DNA from: an uncultured Eudoraea sp.
Lineage (GTDB): Bacteria; Bacteroidota; Bacteroidia; Flavobacteriales; Flavobacteriaceae
Length of the DNA: 42,335 nt
Assembly: GCA_947258405.1 (NCBI GenBank)
Contig: CAMYIE010000020.1
Location: 1-42,335, forward strand
Reading direction: 5' to 3'
The notes below the pieces were generated by a model, which was not told the origin of the DNA, did no database searches, and saw nothing but the letters and a program-made list of their open reading frames with translations. This document shows positions 34,568 to 42,335 of this stretch, piece after piece; within the stretch, counting starts at the first letter, position 1, and each line of letters begins with the position of its first letter. The position numbers and the translations under genes were made by a program.

Positions 34568-36310
34568 TTAATTGTATTGCAATCCAAATCCAAAGGGGAA
34601 TAACGGCTCAATAGAGTCATCCCAGAAATTTGGACCGTATTTACTTTTATAGTCGTCGATTGATTTTGGCCACGAATGGGGCAGTTTCCCTTTAAAGTCA
34701 TGGTCTCCAAAAAGCACTTCTGCAACACCATCGCCTTCCGATCCTGGCAGCCATGCGGCTACAAATGCATCGGACTGGTCAATTTCTTTGGTGGTAACCA
34801 AAGGTCTTCCGGAGAGGAGTACAACTACAGTTTTCACTCCTTTATTCGCATAAGCATCTATATAATGCTTATGTGATTCCGTCAGGAAAAGTTCAAAATC
34901 ACTTACCTCATGACCCACATCACCAAAGAATTCGGCATAGGGTTTTTCCCCTATAAAAATGATCGCCACATCGGCATCTTCCTGAACATTTGTGGCATGC
35001 TGGTCGTAAATGACCTCTCCCCGGGCAAGTTTTTTAATCCCCTCGAGAATAGTGGTTGCTCCCTGGTAGTTCCTGTCTGCTCCCTGCCAATCAATGGTCC
35101 ATCCACCTGACTGAAGACCAGCACTATCGGCGTGTTCGCCCACCACAACGATTTTGGGGAGTATCTTTTCCAACGGAAGTATGTTTTTTTCGTTCTTCAG
35201 CAAAACCAGCGATTCCCTTACCGCCTGGCGCGCCACCGCCCTATGCTCATCGGAGCCTATCTCCTGTATCAATTCGGGATCCGGAAAAGGATTTTCGAAT
35301 AGTCCCAACCGGTATTTTTGACGTAGTATCCTTCGAACGGCATCATTTATTCTATCTATTGAAACCTCACCCTTTTTTACAGCTTCGAGCAAACCTTTTT
35401 GGAACATTTCGAGATCACCGTCCACGGCCATCACCATATCGATACCTCCATTGACGGTCGCATTCTCTCCGTACTTGGAATATCCTTTCCAGTCCGACAC
35501 AACAATACCATCAAATTTCATTTCTTTCTTTAAGGTATCGGTAATGAGATCTTTATGGGCATGCATGGAGATACCATTCAAGGTGTTGAACGAGGTCATA
35601 ACCGAACCTACGCCCAATTCGATCGCTGCCTTATATGGAGGCAACAAGTATTCGTTTACCTCTTTCCTGGAAAGAGAGGTTTCACCACCTTCCTGACCGT
35701 AATCGGTTGCACCATCGCCAATAAAATGCTTGGTTGTTGCCATTACTTTGCGCGGATCTGAAAAACTTCCCTGATGTCCTTCCACCGAGGCCCTGGTAAG
35801 CTTTGTGGTTAATTCGGTGCTCTCGGAAAAAGCTTCGTAAACCCGACCCCATTTTTCATTGTAGGGGATGGCTACACAAGGTGAAAAAACCCAGTTAAAA
35901 CCTGTGGCCCTTGCTTCCAGGGCCGTAATAGAAGCCGCTTTTTTCACAAGTTCAGCATTGCCGGAGGCCCCTAATCCAATATTATGTGGAAATATGGTGG
36001 CACCATCAAAAGTATTCTGACCATGGACGGCATCGACCCCAAAAAGCAGGGGTATCCCTAAACGGGTTGACAATGCAATCTCTTGAAATTTCTTAAATTT
36101 CAGTTGCCAATCCAATGCCGTTTTACCGGGGTCTGAACCCTCGGTATGGATGATAGAGCCGATAAACCTGGTGGCGACCTCTTCCTCAGTGATATCATCG
36201 AAATGCCTTACCTGGGTCATTTGACCGATCTTCTCTTCGAGTGTCATCAACGGCAATAAAGCGTCTATTTTTGACGCTATGATCGAATCTGCTTTCTTGT
36301 CTCTTACCAT
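34568..36310 (-). CDS. GH3 family beta-glucosidase, annotated start lacks its signal peptide
   Basis: From the first in-frame ATG (36310) the protein has 580 residues, with GH3 N-terminal TIM domain motifs LLFGVDAVHGQNT, KHFIGDG and VVSDWKGYSKYG (nucleophile Asp273), and the GH3 C-terminal domain (VVLLSGRPLV, ending PLFPFGFGLQYN). No fibronectin-type domain follows. The role is release of terminal glucose from beta-glucan oligosaccharides. In-frame codons upstream of the ATG encode a lipoprotein-type signal (IIFLFSC) but no ATG, GTG or TTG; see the adjoining entry. It follows the phosphorylase gene closely. Confidence 0.9.
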   Translation of the reverse strand: MVRDKKADSIIASKIDALLPLMTLEEKIGQMTQVRHFDDITEEEVATRFIGSIIHTEGSDPGKTALDWQLKFKKFQEIALSTRLGIPLLFGVDAVHGQNTFDGATIFPHNIGLGASGNAELVKKAASITALEARATGFNWVFSPCVAIPYNEKWGRVYEAFSESTELTTKLTRASVEGHQGSFSDPRKVMATTKHFIGDGATDYGQEGGETSLSRKEVNEYLLPPYKAAIELGVGSVMTSFNTLNGISMHAHKDLITDTLKKEMKFDGIVVSDWKGYSKYGENATVNGGIDMVMAVDGDLEMFQKGLLEAVKKGEVSIDRINDAVRRILRQKYRLGLFENPFPDPELIQEIGSDEHRAVARQAVRESLVLLKNEKNILPLEKILPKIVVVGEHADSAGLQSGGWTIDWQGADRNYQGATTILEGIKKLARGEVIYDQHATNVQEDADVAIIFIGEKPYAEFFGDVGHEVSDFELFLTESHKHYIDAYANKGVKTVVVLLSGRPLVTTKEIDQSDAFVAAWLPGSEGDGVAEVLFGDHDFKGKLPHSWPKSIDDYKSKYGPNFWDDSIEPLFPFGFGLQYN

Positions 36311-36369
36311 CTGATAACTATAACATGAAAAAAGGAAAATAATGCTTATGGCAGCAGTCCTCAGGGCAT
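36311..36369 (-). other. Upstream coding extension of GH3: orphan lipoprotein signal peptide
   Basis: Reading on in frame before the ATG at 36310 gives LRTAAISIIFLFSCYSYQ, a convincing lipoprotein signal with Cys after LFS. The only near start in this frame is CTG (36362-36364). An ATG at 36367-36369 is one base out of frame: it reads ATG CCC TGA. One more C in that run would give MPLRTAAISIIFLFSC. So either CTG is used or the C-run is one base short, by error or by real slippage. Confidence 0.7.
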
Positions 36370-36386
36370 GTATTAAATTTTCGGGT

Positions 36387-39300
36387 TCACCTCAGATCAA
36401 CTTCTTTTAAGCTAACATTTATCCTGCTGATTTCACCTTTCCTTTCGAACACCATTTCACTGGCGGCCCGATCCAGGGTCAGCTTGTCAATTTTTCTTTT
36501 TGTATTATCCTTGAATTCTATCTCAATACCTTCTTCGGACGACAACATATATACCACAGGTATTTGACAAAATGTAAAACAGAGCGATCCTGATTCCAAT
36601 TGGAACTCCTTCTGTTCCTGGTGGATATCTATGTAAGAGAATTTCTTAGGTGCGGAAATGAATTCACCTTTCCTTAATAGACAAGGATTGAAATGCAATT
36701 TTCCATCTGAAATAAAAACTCCCAGTTCACCAAACCTACTGAGGATATCTTCTTTTACCTGTCCCGTCATACCGGGCTGTTGTGCACCTTTTCCCGCCGG
36801 AGTGTGTGAATATGGATCTGTTGGGAAGGCGCCATAAAGTGAGGGTGGTTTATGAACCCCTATGCCCTCATTAATCTCGTAGTAGTGCTCGAATAATCGG
36901 CCTACAAGCTGCTCATCTTCATCGGCTGAAAAAGCCTTAAGGCAAACTTCCTGTACCGCCAATAAAAGTTTCGATACCATGTGCCAGTAAATGGAACCCA
37001 GCCCCTCATAACCAAAGAATGTGCCCGAGCGCCCTGTAAATGCCTTGTGATTAAAAATCTCCTCGAATATGTCGAGTACCTCCTTCTTTTTGGATTCTGT
37101 CAAATTAGAATAGACGTTTGCCGGGAGGCTATTCAATGCATTCTTAAGGTCGTTGGCGTTTTTAAAGTCGCCCTTAAAATGGTATTCGCCATTGATATCT
37201 TTTTTGACTATCCTGCTGTCACCTGCAGCGATCAATTCATTTAACAGCTCTGACTGCCTGACCTTATCTGGGGAAATACGATTCTTATCTGCGAATTTGG
37301 GTAAGTCTTTATTGGGGTAGAGGAGATAACTGTATTGATCCTGGCGGAACAATTTGCTTTTTTTCAGACCATCTAAAAGCTGTAGTGCCTCGGAAGCCGA
37401 TAGAAATCCAGAACTGAGTACGGCAACCTGTCCTTCTAACATCTCACTTAAATAGGAAATGGACACTTCTTCATCATTTTCGACTGTCATTAAATTATAA
37501 GCATGATATAATCCGTCCGGGCGCAAATTTGCCTTGATAGAATCTTCCATAAACTGTAAACCCAATCTGATAAACTTTTGCAAACTGGTTAAATCCAGAG
37601 AGCTTTTATCGCCCGAAAACTCGTTGTTGTATACCTTCTGCCTGTAGGCACTACCCGCCAGCCCCAGTCCGTCCATAATCGCTTTTCTGCCACTATTATC
37701 AATATCGGCATCCAAAAGAGATTGGTGCTCTTTAAATGTTTTAAACAGGGCTTCAAAAAATTCAGCTAATTCTGAAGAAACTTCCACTTCTTTGGCTTCC
37801 GACTTTTCCAGAAGTGCATTGAAAAAGGCCAGAAACCTCCTAAGGTAATAAAGGGTCACCATGGAAACACCATTGCCCACCAGTGCATTGTTGGCGTCGT
37901 TCCATTCTGGTCGCTGCGTGTTCATCCATATTCCTCCTTCGGGAATGAAATTGGAAAGCTTCGAAAGAACAGTAGCCAATATTTTTTCAATAAAATTTAC
38001 TCTGTAAATCGGTGTCTGAGCGCTGCTTAACAAAGCCCCGTCGGCACCGGTTTGTGCTCTCTTTTGCCGGATTTTCAGATCTGATTCTTCATCAAATTCT
38101 ATGGTATCTTTCGGATTGTTAAGCAGGTCCTGATAAACTTTGATCTTATAAGGCACATTGGCATAAACAAAGATTTCCTGACCAAAATAGGCTTCTAACC
38201 TTCCTGGTGCGTAGTCTTCAATAAACTCGAGGAATTTGAGTAAATAAATGATCTGATGATCTCCCCAATATCCAATATAGGACCAGGGATCATCGGGTTC
38301 AATTACTTCCCAATCGAATCCACCCTTAGTTACTCGATAAGGGTTATAGCCGTCGAAGGTGGTTGCATTCAGGAATTTATGGATCATACTCTCTATAAAT
38401 TCCGGGTAGGAAAGTGCAAGTGCTTCCCAGTTTTGGAAAATATCTCTCCAGTTTCCTTCGTAATCCAAAATTTTGGAGCCGTCGGTTTCACTTTGGGTAT
38501 TGATCGAAAATACATTCCAGGGCCTGCTTGGATCACCGTGCCTACGGCTGAATTTCAGCGGCATATATTCCAAACAGAGCCTTTTTAGGTGATAATCACC
38601 GGCATTTTTTGCTAATTCCTGTAGTTTGGCAATGCCAAAAACTTCAGGGAGTTCCTCGATTTCAGTTTTGAACGCTTCGAAAACATCCTTGTTGGCTTTT
38701 ACCAGATAACTTTTAAAGTCCCATTTTTCAATTTGGTAGTTATTGTCAAAAATCCCACCCCGCATAATGTTGAACAGCGTATTGGAAAAGTGGCGTGTGT
38801 CGCGCAATTGATCGCGGGTAAGTTGAAGACCATCTGAGGCAGCATTTAAAGCAATAAGACTTCGAGTACCCTTTTCAATGTCAAGGTTGATCTTTTGGAC
38901 CAGTGCCTTGTCTTCTTTGATGGATCTTGAAAGTTCAGCAATAGCGGAATGATCCTGATTTACATTGGCCATTATAAGCCATTCTTTATCGGCACCGGCC
39001 GATAAACCAAATTGTGAATGGGTAAAATACGCCCCTTTTTCGGCCTTTACGTCTACCTCTCCTACAACTTCTTTGCCGTGCCTGAAATTCGACAGTTGCA
39101 TTGAAGACAGCAAATAAGTGGGGTTTTCAAGGCCAAGAGACCAGGCTACATTCGATTTCAGGGCTTCACTGGGTTCGGCTTTATCGACAATGATAGCACT
39201 TAAAGCGTATATTCCAAGTCCTGAGTCTTGTAACAGCTCACTTCTCTTATAGGCGTCTACCAGATTACTTTGCCTGTTCTGTAAATCACTACCAACTCCA

Positions 39301-39836
39301 TAGGGAATGATATTTTGAATACCATCAACCATGGATACTTTCACCTCGTCTTCACCGTGGTTTATAAGCTGAGCTTTCCTGACGAATCCATAATTGCCAC
39401 TAGAGTTCCATTGATACCTGAATGTTAGTCCCAGATCCTGATTTATCTCTTCAAAAAGTATCTTATTTCCATAATGGTTTTTGTACAGATTTCTACTGAT
39501 CTTGTGTTTCCCGAAGAGTCGTTCTGAAAATGGTTCCCACAGATAATTCTGATCCTGGATGTTTACCCGGAATATTGTTTTACTGCCGGTAATCTCCACA
39601 GACTCCGTAATCTTGTCATCCGTATAATAGGGGAATAAGGCATATTGAGCATTTTTCCTTCCTGCTGTCAATCCTCCGTTGCTGGAGATAAACATCCAGT
39701 GGTTGGAATCGCTGACAATGCTCATAAAAAAAGGTCGCATCTGATCTGAATGGGTAATCTTGAAATACCCTTCATTATCGATTTGAACATTTTCCAGTCC
39801 AACAATGTTCTCTAAAGTGTTCTCTTTAACCTGCAT
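36387..39836 (-). CDS. Probable GH149 beta-1,3-glucan phosphorylase
   Basis: This 1149-residue protein has no signal peptide, so it should be cytoplasmic. Visible blocks: an N-terminal beta-sandwich (about 20-320), and an (alpha/alpha)6 barrel from about 345 with DPSRPWNVFSIN (435-446), DYEGNWRDIFQNWE (458-471), DDPWSYIGYWGDHQ (515-528) and RPEWNDANNALVGNG (642-656). A C-terminal part holds YGAFPTDPYSHTPAGKG, then QQPGMTGQVKEDIL. The WND at 645-647 resembles the GH94 catalytic-Asp segment. Size and context fit GH149, which phosphorolyses beta-1,3-oligoglucans to glucose-1-phosphate. GH94 and GH161 relatives are the alternatives; GH94 is shorter. GH3 follows closely on the same strand. Confidence 0.75.
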   Translation of the reverse strand: MQVKENTLENIVGLENVQIDNEGYFKITHSDQMRPFFMSIVSDSNHWMFISSNGGLTAGRKNAQYALFPYYTDDKITESVEITGSKTIFRVNIQDQNYLWEPFSERLFGKHKISRNLYKNHYGNKILFEEINQDLGLTFRYQWNSSGNYGFVRKAQLINHGEDEVKVSMVDGIQNIIPYGVGSDLQNRQSNLVDAYKRSELLQDSGLGIYALSAIIVDKAEPSEALKSNVAWSLGLENPTYLLSSMQLSNFRHGKEVVGEVDVKAEKGAYFTHSQFGLSAGADKEWLIMANVNQDHSAIAELSRSIKEDKALVQKINLDIEKGTRSLIALNAASDGLQLTRDQLRDTRHFSNTLFNIMRGGIFDNNYQIEKWDFKSYLVKANKDVFEAFKTEIEELPEVFGIAKLQELAKNAGDYHLKRLCLEYMPLKFSRRHGDPSRPWNVFSINTQSETDGSKILDYEGNWRDIFQNWEALALSYPEFIESMIHKFLNATTFDGYNPYRVTKGGFDWEVIEPDDPWSYIGYWGDHQIIYLLKFLEFIEDYAPGRLEAYFGQEIFVYANVPYKIKVYQDLLNNPKDTIEFDEESDLKIRQKRAQTGADGALLSSAQTPIYRVNFIEKILATVLSKLSNFIPEGGIWMNTQRPEWNDANNALVGNGVSMVTLYYLRRFLAFFNALLEKSEAKEVEVSSELAEFFEALFKTFKEHQSLLDADIDNSGRKAIMDGLGLAGSAYRQKVYNNEFSGDKSSLDLTSLQKFIRLGLQFMEDSIKANLRPDGLYHAYNLMTVENDEEVSISYLSEMLEGQVAVLSSGFLSASEALQLLDGLKKSKLFRQDQYSYLLYPNKDLPKFADKNRISPDKVRQSELLNELIAAGDSRIVKKDINGEYHFKGDFKNANDLKNALNSLPANVYSNLTESKKKEVLDIFEEIFNHKAFTGRSGTFFGYEGLGSIYWHMVSKLLLAVQEVCLKAFSADEDEQLVGRLFEHYYEINEGIGVHKPPSLYGAFPTDPYSHTPAGKGAQQPGMTGQVKEDILSRFGELGVFISDGKLHFNPCLLRKGEFISAPKKFSYIDIHQEQKEFQLESGSLCFTFCQIPVVYMLSSEEGIEIEFKDNTKRKIDKLTLDRAASEMVFERKGEISRINVSLKEVDLR

Positions 39837-39878
39837 TGGTTTAAGTTCGGTACTAAGTTGTTTTTAAGTATAGTTGAA

Positions 39879-39896
39879 CAAAACCCGATGGTTTTG
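39879..39896. promoter_or_regulatory. Dyad before the phosphorylase gene, candidate operator
   Basis: The sequence caaaacc-cgat-ggttttg is a perfect 7-bp dyad, 43-60 bases upstream of the phosphorylase start. Its form resembles LacI/GalR-type operators. No such regulator is in the window. A looser aaaacc ... ggttt pair lies at 40059-40078. Confidence 0.35.
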
Positions 39897-40005
39897 CTTA
39901 AGCCGATTATTCTCAGAATTTCTGGCGATTTGTGATTGCGGCCAGAGTTCTGATTATTTAAAAGGTTTTATTCTGCTTGCGATGGAGATCTGCCGTTCTC
40001 TCATC

Positions 40006-40013
40006 CAAATGTA
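40006..40013 (-). promoter_or_regulatory. Candidate -7 element for the phosphorylase operon
   Basis: TACATTTG on the minus strand matches TAnnTTTG. It lies just past the terminator that follows GH16. No TTG stands at the expected distance, so this is a weak call. The rest of 39837-40122 holds no open frame of note. Confidence 0.35.
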
Positions 40014-40018
40014 ATGTT

Positions 40019-40052
40019 CAAAAAAGGTCAAGTAATTTACTCAACCTTTTTT
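40019..40052 (-). terminator. Terminator between GH16 and the phosphorylase gene
   Basis: Arms aaaaaaggtcaagta and tactcaacctttttt form a long stem with a two-base internal mismatch. On the minus strand it ends in six T. It would uncouple the binding protein-GH16 unit from the phosphorylase operon. Confidence 0.6.
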
Positions 40053-40122
40053 AAAACAAAACCTAATTCAAACGGTTTCCCAATTTAGCTTTGGGAAAGA
40101 GCTATTTTATCTGCCTTAAATT

Positions 40123-40962
40123 CTAATTTACTTCCTTATAAACACGAACATAATCTACAGTCATCATCTGTGGCCAAATCGTGTCTTGTGATGGGAAACC
40201 AACATAGGTGCCCCCAACAGCAACATTGAGTAGCATAAAGAAAGGATCGTCATAAACCCATTCCCCGGGCACATCATTAGGGGTTAATCTTTGAAAATTA
40301 ACACCATCTACAAACCAATCGATATAGTTTTCACCCCATTCGATAGCAAATACGTGAAACTTCTGATCAAATCTACCTTCCTCCAGTAAATAGTCTTTAC
40401 CAATCGCATCCAGTGCAGAATAACCAGGTCCGTGAATAGTACCGGCAATCACTTCAGGTTCGTTTCCTCGGAGCTCCATCATATCAATTTCTCCTGTCTG
40501 CGGCCAGCCCACCTGATCGATATCTGCTCCCAGCATCCAGAATGCAGGCCATAATCCAGGTCCGAAGGGGGTTTTAATGCGGGCTTCAAAACGTCCATAA
40601 GCCTGTGAGAACAGTCCTTTGGTTAAGATCCGGCCGGAGGTAAATGCACGACCACCAAAGACCTCTTCTCTGGCAGTGATCACAAGGTTGCCTTCACCGT
40701 CCAGGGAAACATTCTCGGTCCTGTCTGTATAGTACTGGAGTTCATTATTTCCCCAACCATCACCTTCGGGTCCTATTCCGATATCGTAGGTCCACTTCTC
40801 GGAATCCGGTGCCTGACCTTCAGGTCCGTCGAATTCATCCGACCAGACAAGTTGATATTCACGATTAGTGGGTTCGGCATCCTTGGTACAGGACGATACC
40901 ACGAGTAGTAGAATCCCGAAAAGAGCTGCCCCTGTTCCAATAACAAATTTTACTGATTTCAT
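40123..40962 (-). CDS. GH16 family laminarinase-type lipoprotein
   Basis: This 279-residue predicted lipoprotein has signal peptide and lipobox VSSC (Cys25). The single GH16 domain carries the catalytic motif GEIDMME, with nucleophile Glu158, Asp160 and acid/base Glu163; the extra residue in the motif is the beta-bulge form seen in beta-1,3-glucanases. LWPAFWMLG and WGNNELQYYT are further family features. It should cleave beta-1,3-glucan such as laminarin at the cell surface or in the periplasm. No accessory binding module is attached; the neighbouring surface protein may supply that. A TATATTTG element lies 47 bases upstream. Confidence 0.95.
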   Translation of the reverse strand: MKSVKFVIGTGAALFGILLLVVSSCTKDAEPTNREYQLVWSDEFDGPEGQAPDSEKWTYDIGIGPEGDGWGNNELQYYTDRTENVSLDGEGNLVITAREEVFGGRAFTSGRILTKGLFSQAYGRFEARIKTPFGPGLWPAFWMLGADIDQVGWPQTGEIDMMELRGNEPEVIAGTIHGPGYSALDAIGKDYLLEEGRFDQKFHVFAIEWGENYIDWFVDGVNFQRLTPNDVPGEWVYDDPFFMLLNVAVGGTYVGFPSQDTIWPQMMTVDYVRVYKEVN

Positions 40963-41008
40963 AGCTAAGTAATTTCTGATTTAATTTTCAATTTAAATAC
41001 ATGTATAA

Positions 41009-41016
41009 CAAATATA
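41009..41016 (-). promoter_or_regulatory. Candidate -7 element of the GH16 promoter
   Basis: TATATTTG on the minus strand fits TAnnTTTG, 47 bases before the GH16 ATG. A TTG at 41033-41035 (minus) gives a 16-base spacer, slightly short. GH16 may therefore be transcribed apart from the binding protein as well. Confidence 0.4.
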
Positions 41017-41110
41017 AATATTACGCTGGAGGCAATTTATGATCTATTTCTTCTGTATTGTTGATAGCAAAAGATACAGTCCAAATCACCCTTTTTGGCA
41101 TAGTCGATAT

Positions 41111-42335
41111 TTAAGGGTTAAGCGTAACCGATAAATTATCAATATTCGCCTGTACACTACACCCAGCATCGCCTCCACAAACGGCTTCAATGAGGACTGA
41201 AATACCTTGTGATACATCCTGTCCGGTAATAGTAAAAGTGTCTGTAAATGTTGTCCAACCGCCTGTTGGTGTTGGGGCCGGACTGAATATATGCGTAAAT
41301 GATGCTCCTGCAGCACCTTCGCCAAACAGAATCACATTAAACACTGCCCCGGGTTGTACAACAGATCCCGTATAGTCGAACTGAACCTGAACCACATCGG
41401 TTGAGTTAACAGTACCGGCGCCTATTCTTTCCTGTTTGAAAGCAGGATTACTAGGTCCACCAGTGGCGAGATTGCCAGACCAGGATCCACCGTTATTTAC
41501 GGTGTTATCCAGTGCTGCGGAACCGCCGTTTTGGAATAACATCCATCCTGTATCATCACCAGTTTCAAAATCGCCATTGATAGCAAGTTCTCCACCTCCC
41601 CCACCACCTGGTGGTTTGTAGAAATAGATATTGTCTATATAGACATCTCCTGCGTTTACCAGGTCTACCACTATTTGCTGAATATTACTGGAGCCTCCCA
41701 ATCCGTTTGATTGTAATTCTGTAAACGGAATATCGAAGGATAACCAGGTACCCTGCTGATTACCCCCACCGAGTTCTATTACCTGGAAGTTTCCACCACC
41801 GCCTGAATTAAAGGTGTATTTCAAGGCAGAATTCCCGCCAAGATTTACCTGCTGGAAGTCTGCACCACCATAGAGATTAAAGCCCTGGTTAGGGACATCC
41901 GTATAGGAATCACTAAATATAGAGATCACATCTGCTGCATTCTCGGTTGGTGCAGCCGGACCGGCTGTAGGATCAACAGGTCCACCACCACCTGGTGGTT
42001 TGTAGAAATAGATATTGTCTATATAGACATCTCCTGCGTTTACCAGGTCTACCACTACCTGCTGGATATTGCTTGAGCCTCCCAGTCCGTTTGATTGTAA
42101 TTCTGTAAACGGAATATCAAAAGACAACCAGGTACCCTGCGCCATGGCTGGCGTAGAAGAGGCACCTACATTTATGGCTGCTTCGGTAGCACCGCTAGCA
42201 GGAATATCAACCAGCTTCATCAGGAAGGCCGAGCTTCCATCCACTTCATTAGGGAACCAGAGGTCGAATCGGAAGTTGGTCATTCCGGCTGCCGCAGCGT
42301 CGATCTGATTACCCCCACCGAGTTCTATTACCTGG
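41111..42335 (-). CDS. Carbohydrate-binding surface protein, 5' end beyond the window
   Basis: The frame is open to the right edge, so the gene begins outside; about 408 residues are visible. The ATG at 42283 is internal, because codons before it (FQVIELGGGNQ-like) continue the repeat. Order seen: a beta-sandwich module (part), linker PPGGGGPVDPTAGP, a second copy of the module, linker KPPGGGGGG, then a CBM4_9-like domain (NGDFETGDDTGWMLF to NIDNLSVTLNP). Both modules share GTWLSFDIPFTELQSNGLGG and GDVYIDNIYFYKP. No catalytic domain is visible. Likely a glycan-binding protein of the beta-glucan locus, upstream of GH16 by 148 bases. Confidence 0.8.
   Translation of the reverse strand, partial: QVIELGGGNQIDAAAAGMTNFRFDLWFPNEVDGSSAFLMKLVDIPASGATEAAINVGASSTPAMAQGTWLSFDIPFTELQSNGLGGSSNIQQVVVDLVNAGDVYIDNIYFYKPPGGGGPVDPTAGPAAPTENAADVISIFSDSYTDVPNQGFNLYGGADFQQVNLGGNSALKYTFNSGGGGNFQVIELGGGNQQGTWLSFDIPFTELQSNGLGGSSNIQQIVVDLVNAGDVYIDNIYFYKPPGGGGGGELAINGDFETGDDTGWMLFQNGGSAALDNTVNNGGSWSGNLATGGPSNPAFKQERIGAGTVNSTDVVQVQFDYTGSVVQPGAVFNVILFGEGAAGASFTHIFSPAPTPTGGWTTFTDTFTITGQDVSQGISVLIEAVCGGDAGCSVQANIDNLSVTLNP
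41601..41786 (-). repeat. Tandem module copy 2, internally deleted
   Basis: Bases 41601-41756 match 41985-42140 with few differences, and 41757-41786 match 42306-42335 exactly. The 165 bases present between these blocks in copy 1 (42141-42305) are missing here, an in-frame loss of 55 codons. Confidence 0.85.
41985..42335 (-). repeat. Tandem module copy 1 (runs off the edge)
   Basis: This copy includes the 165-base segment (42141-42305) coding for NFRFDLWFPNEV ... FLMKLVDIP, strands expected in the core of this beta-sandwich. The remainder is nearly identical to copy 2, so the duplication is recent or kept uniform by recombination. Confidence 0.85.

Noticed and set aside
36387-39836. Naming the phosphorylase GH94 (cellobiose phosphorylase)
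   Set aside because: The length (1149) and the beta-1,3-glucan setting fit GH149 better; a WND segment is shared with GH94 but does not decide the family. GH161 stays possible.
41111-42283. Reading the right-edge gene as complete with its start at 42283
   Set aside because: The codons upstream stay open to the edge and repeat the FQVIELGGGNQ segment of the other copy, so the Met is internal.
41601-42335. Direct repeats as a CRISPR array
   Set aside because: There are only two long copies, coding in frame for a binding module, with no spacer pattern and no cas genes.

Overview
This 42.3 kb window looks like the chromosome of a marine Flavobacteriaceae (Bacteroidota). The supporting signs are two proteins with the type IX secretion (T9SS type B) sorting domain, promoters of the TTG / TAnnTTTG type, a Rho factor with a large hydrophilic insertion, an archaeal-type ProRS, Bacteroidota-specific families (DUF4293, DUF3667, BT_3928-type DoxX, DUF1599), and many glycoside hydrolase lipoproteins. 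I see no insertion sequence, integrase, phage gene or CRISPR array.

Layout. Positions 1-2.5 kb hold a minus-strand folE-cysS-yidD run, perhaps followed by lgt at the left edge. Positions 2.6-6.0 kb hold two tandem paralogous T9SS cargo proteins, and 6.0-9.0 kb a minus-strand pair: a low-complexity lipoprotein and a FadL-like outer-membrane barrel. From 9.0 to 11.3 kb come proS, two identical tRNA-Glu genes in tandem with related leaders, and rpsT. From 11.3 to 13.4 kb lies an uncharacterised lipoprotein / membrane protein / SDR operon. From 13.4 to 25.8 kb the genes are housekeeping: rho, DUF4293, VOC, phosphoesterase, truA, ABC exporter, DUF3667, cdaA, folP, DUF1599, BT_3928-type DoxX, tpiA, prmA and clpS.

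From 25.8 kb to the right edge is a polysaccharide utilisation locus whose content points to laminarin or a related beta-1,3/1,6-glucan. A plus-strand pair (GH30 lipoprotein and sugar-porter MFS) converges on a long minus-strand run. In transcription order this run is a carbohydrate-binding surface protein (cut by the right edge), GH16 lipoprotein, a probable GH149 beta-1,3-glucan phosphorylase, GH3, GH17 lipoprotein, GH30 lipoprotein, GPH-family symporter, and a second GH17 with no signal peptide. SusC/SusD genes are not in the window and may lie beyond the right edge.

Inferred pathway. GH16 and the lipoprotein GH17 cut the beta-1,3 backbone outside the inner membrane. The two GH30 enzymes remove beta-1,6 branches and GH3 releases glucose. 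Glucose enters through the sugar porter and oligosaccharides through the GPH symporter. In the cytoplasm the leaderless GH17 and the leaderless phosphorylase process laminari-oligosaccharides, giving glucose-1-phosphate and saving ATP. The parts most worth checking are this cytosolic GH17 + phosphorylase + GPH branch, a GH3 whose lipoprotein signal peptide is out of reach of any normal start codon, and a surface protein whose tandem domain copy lacks exactly 55 codons.
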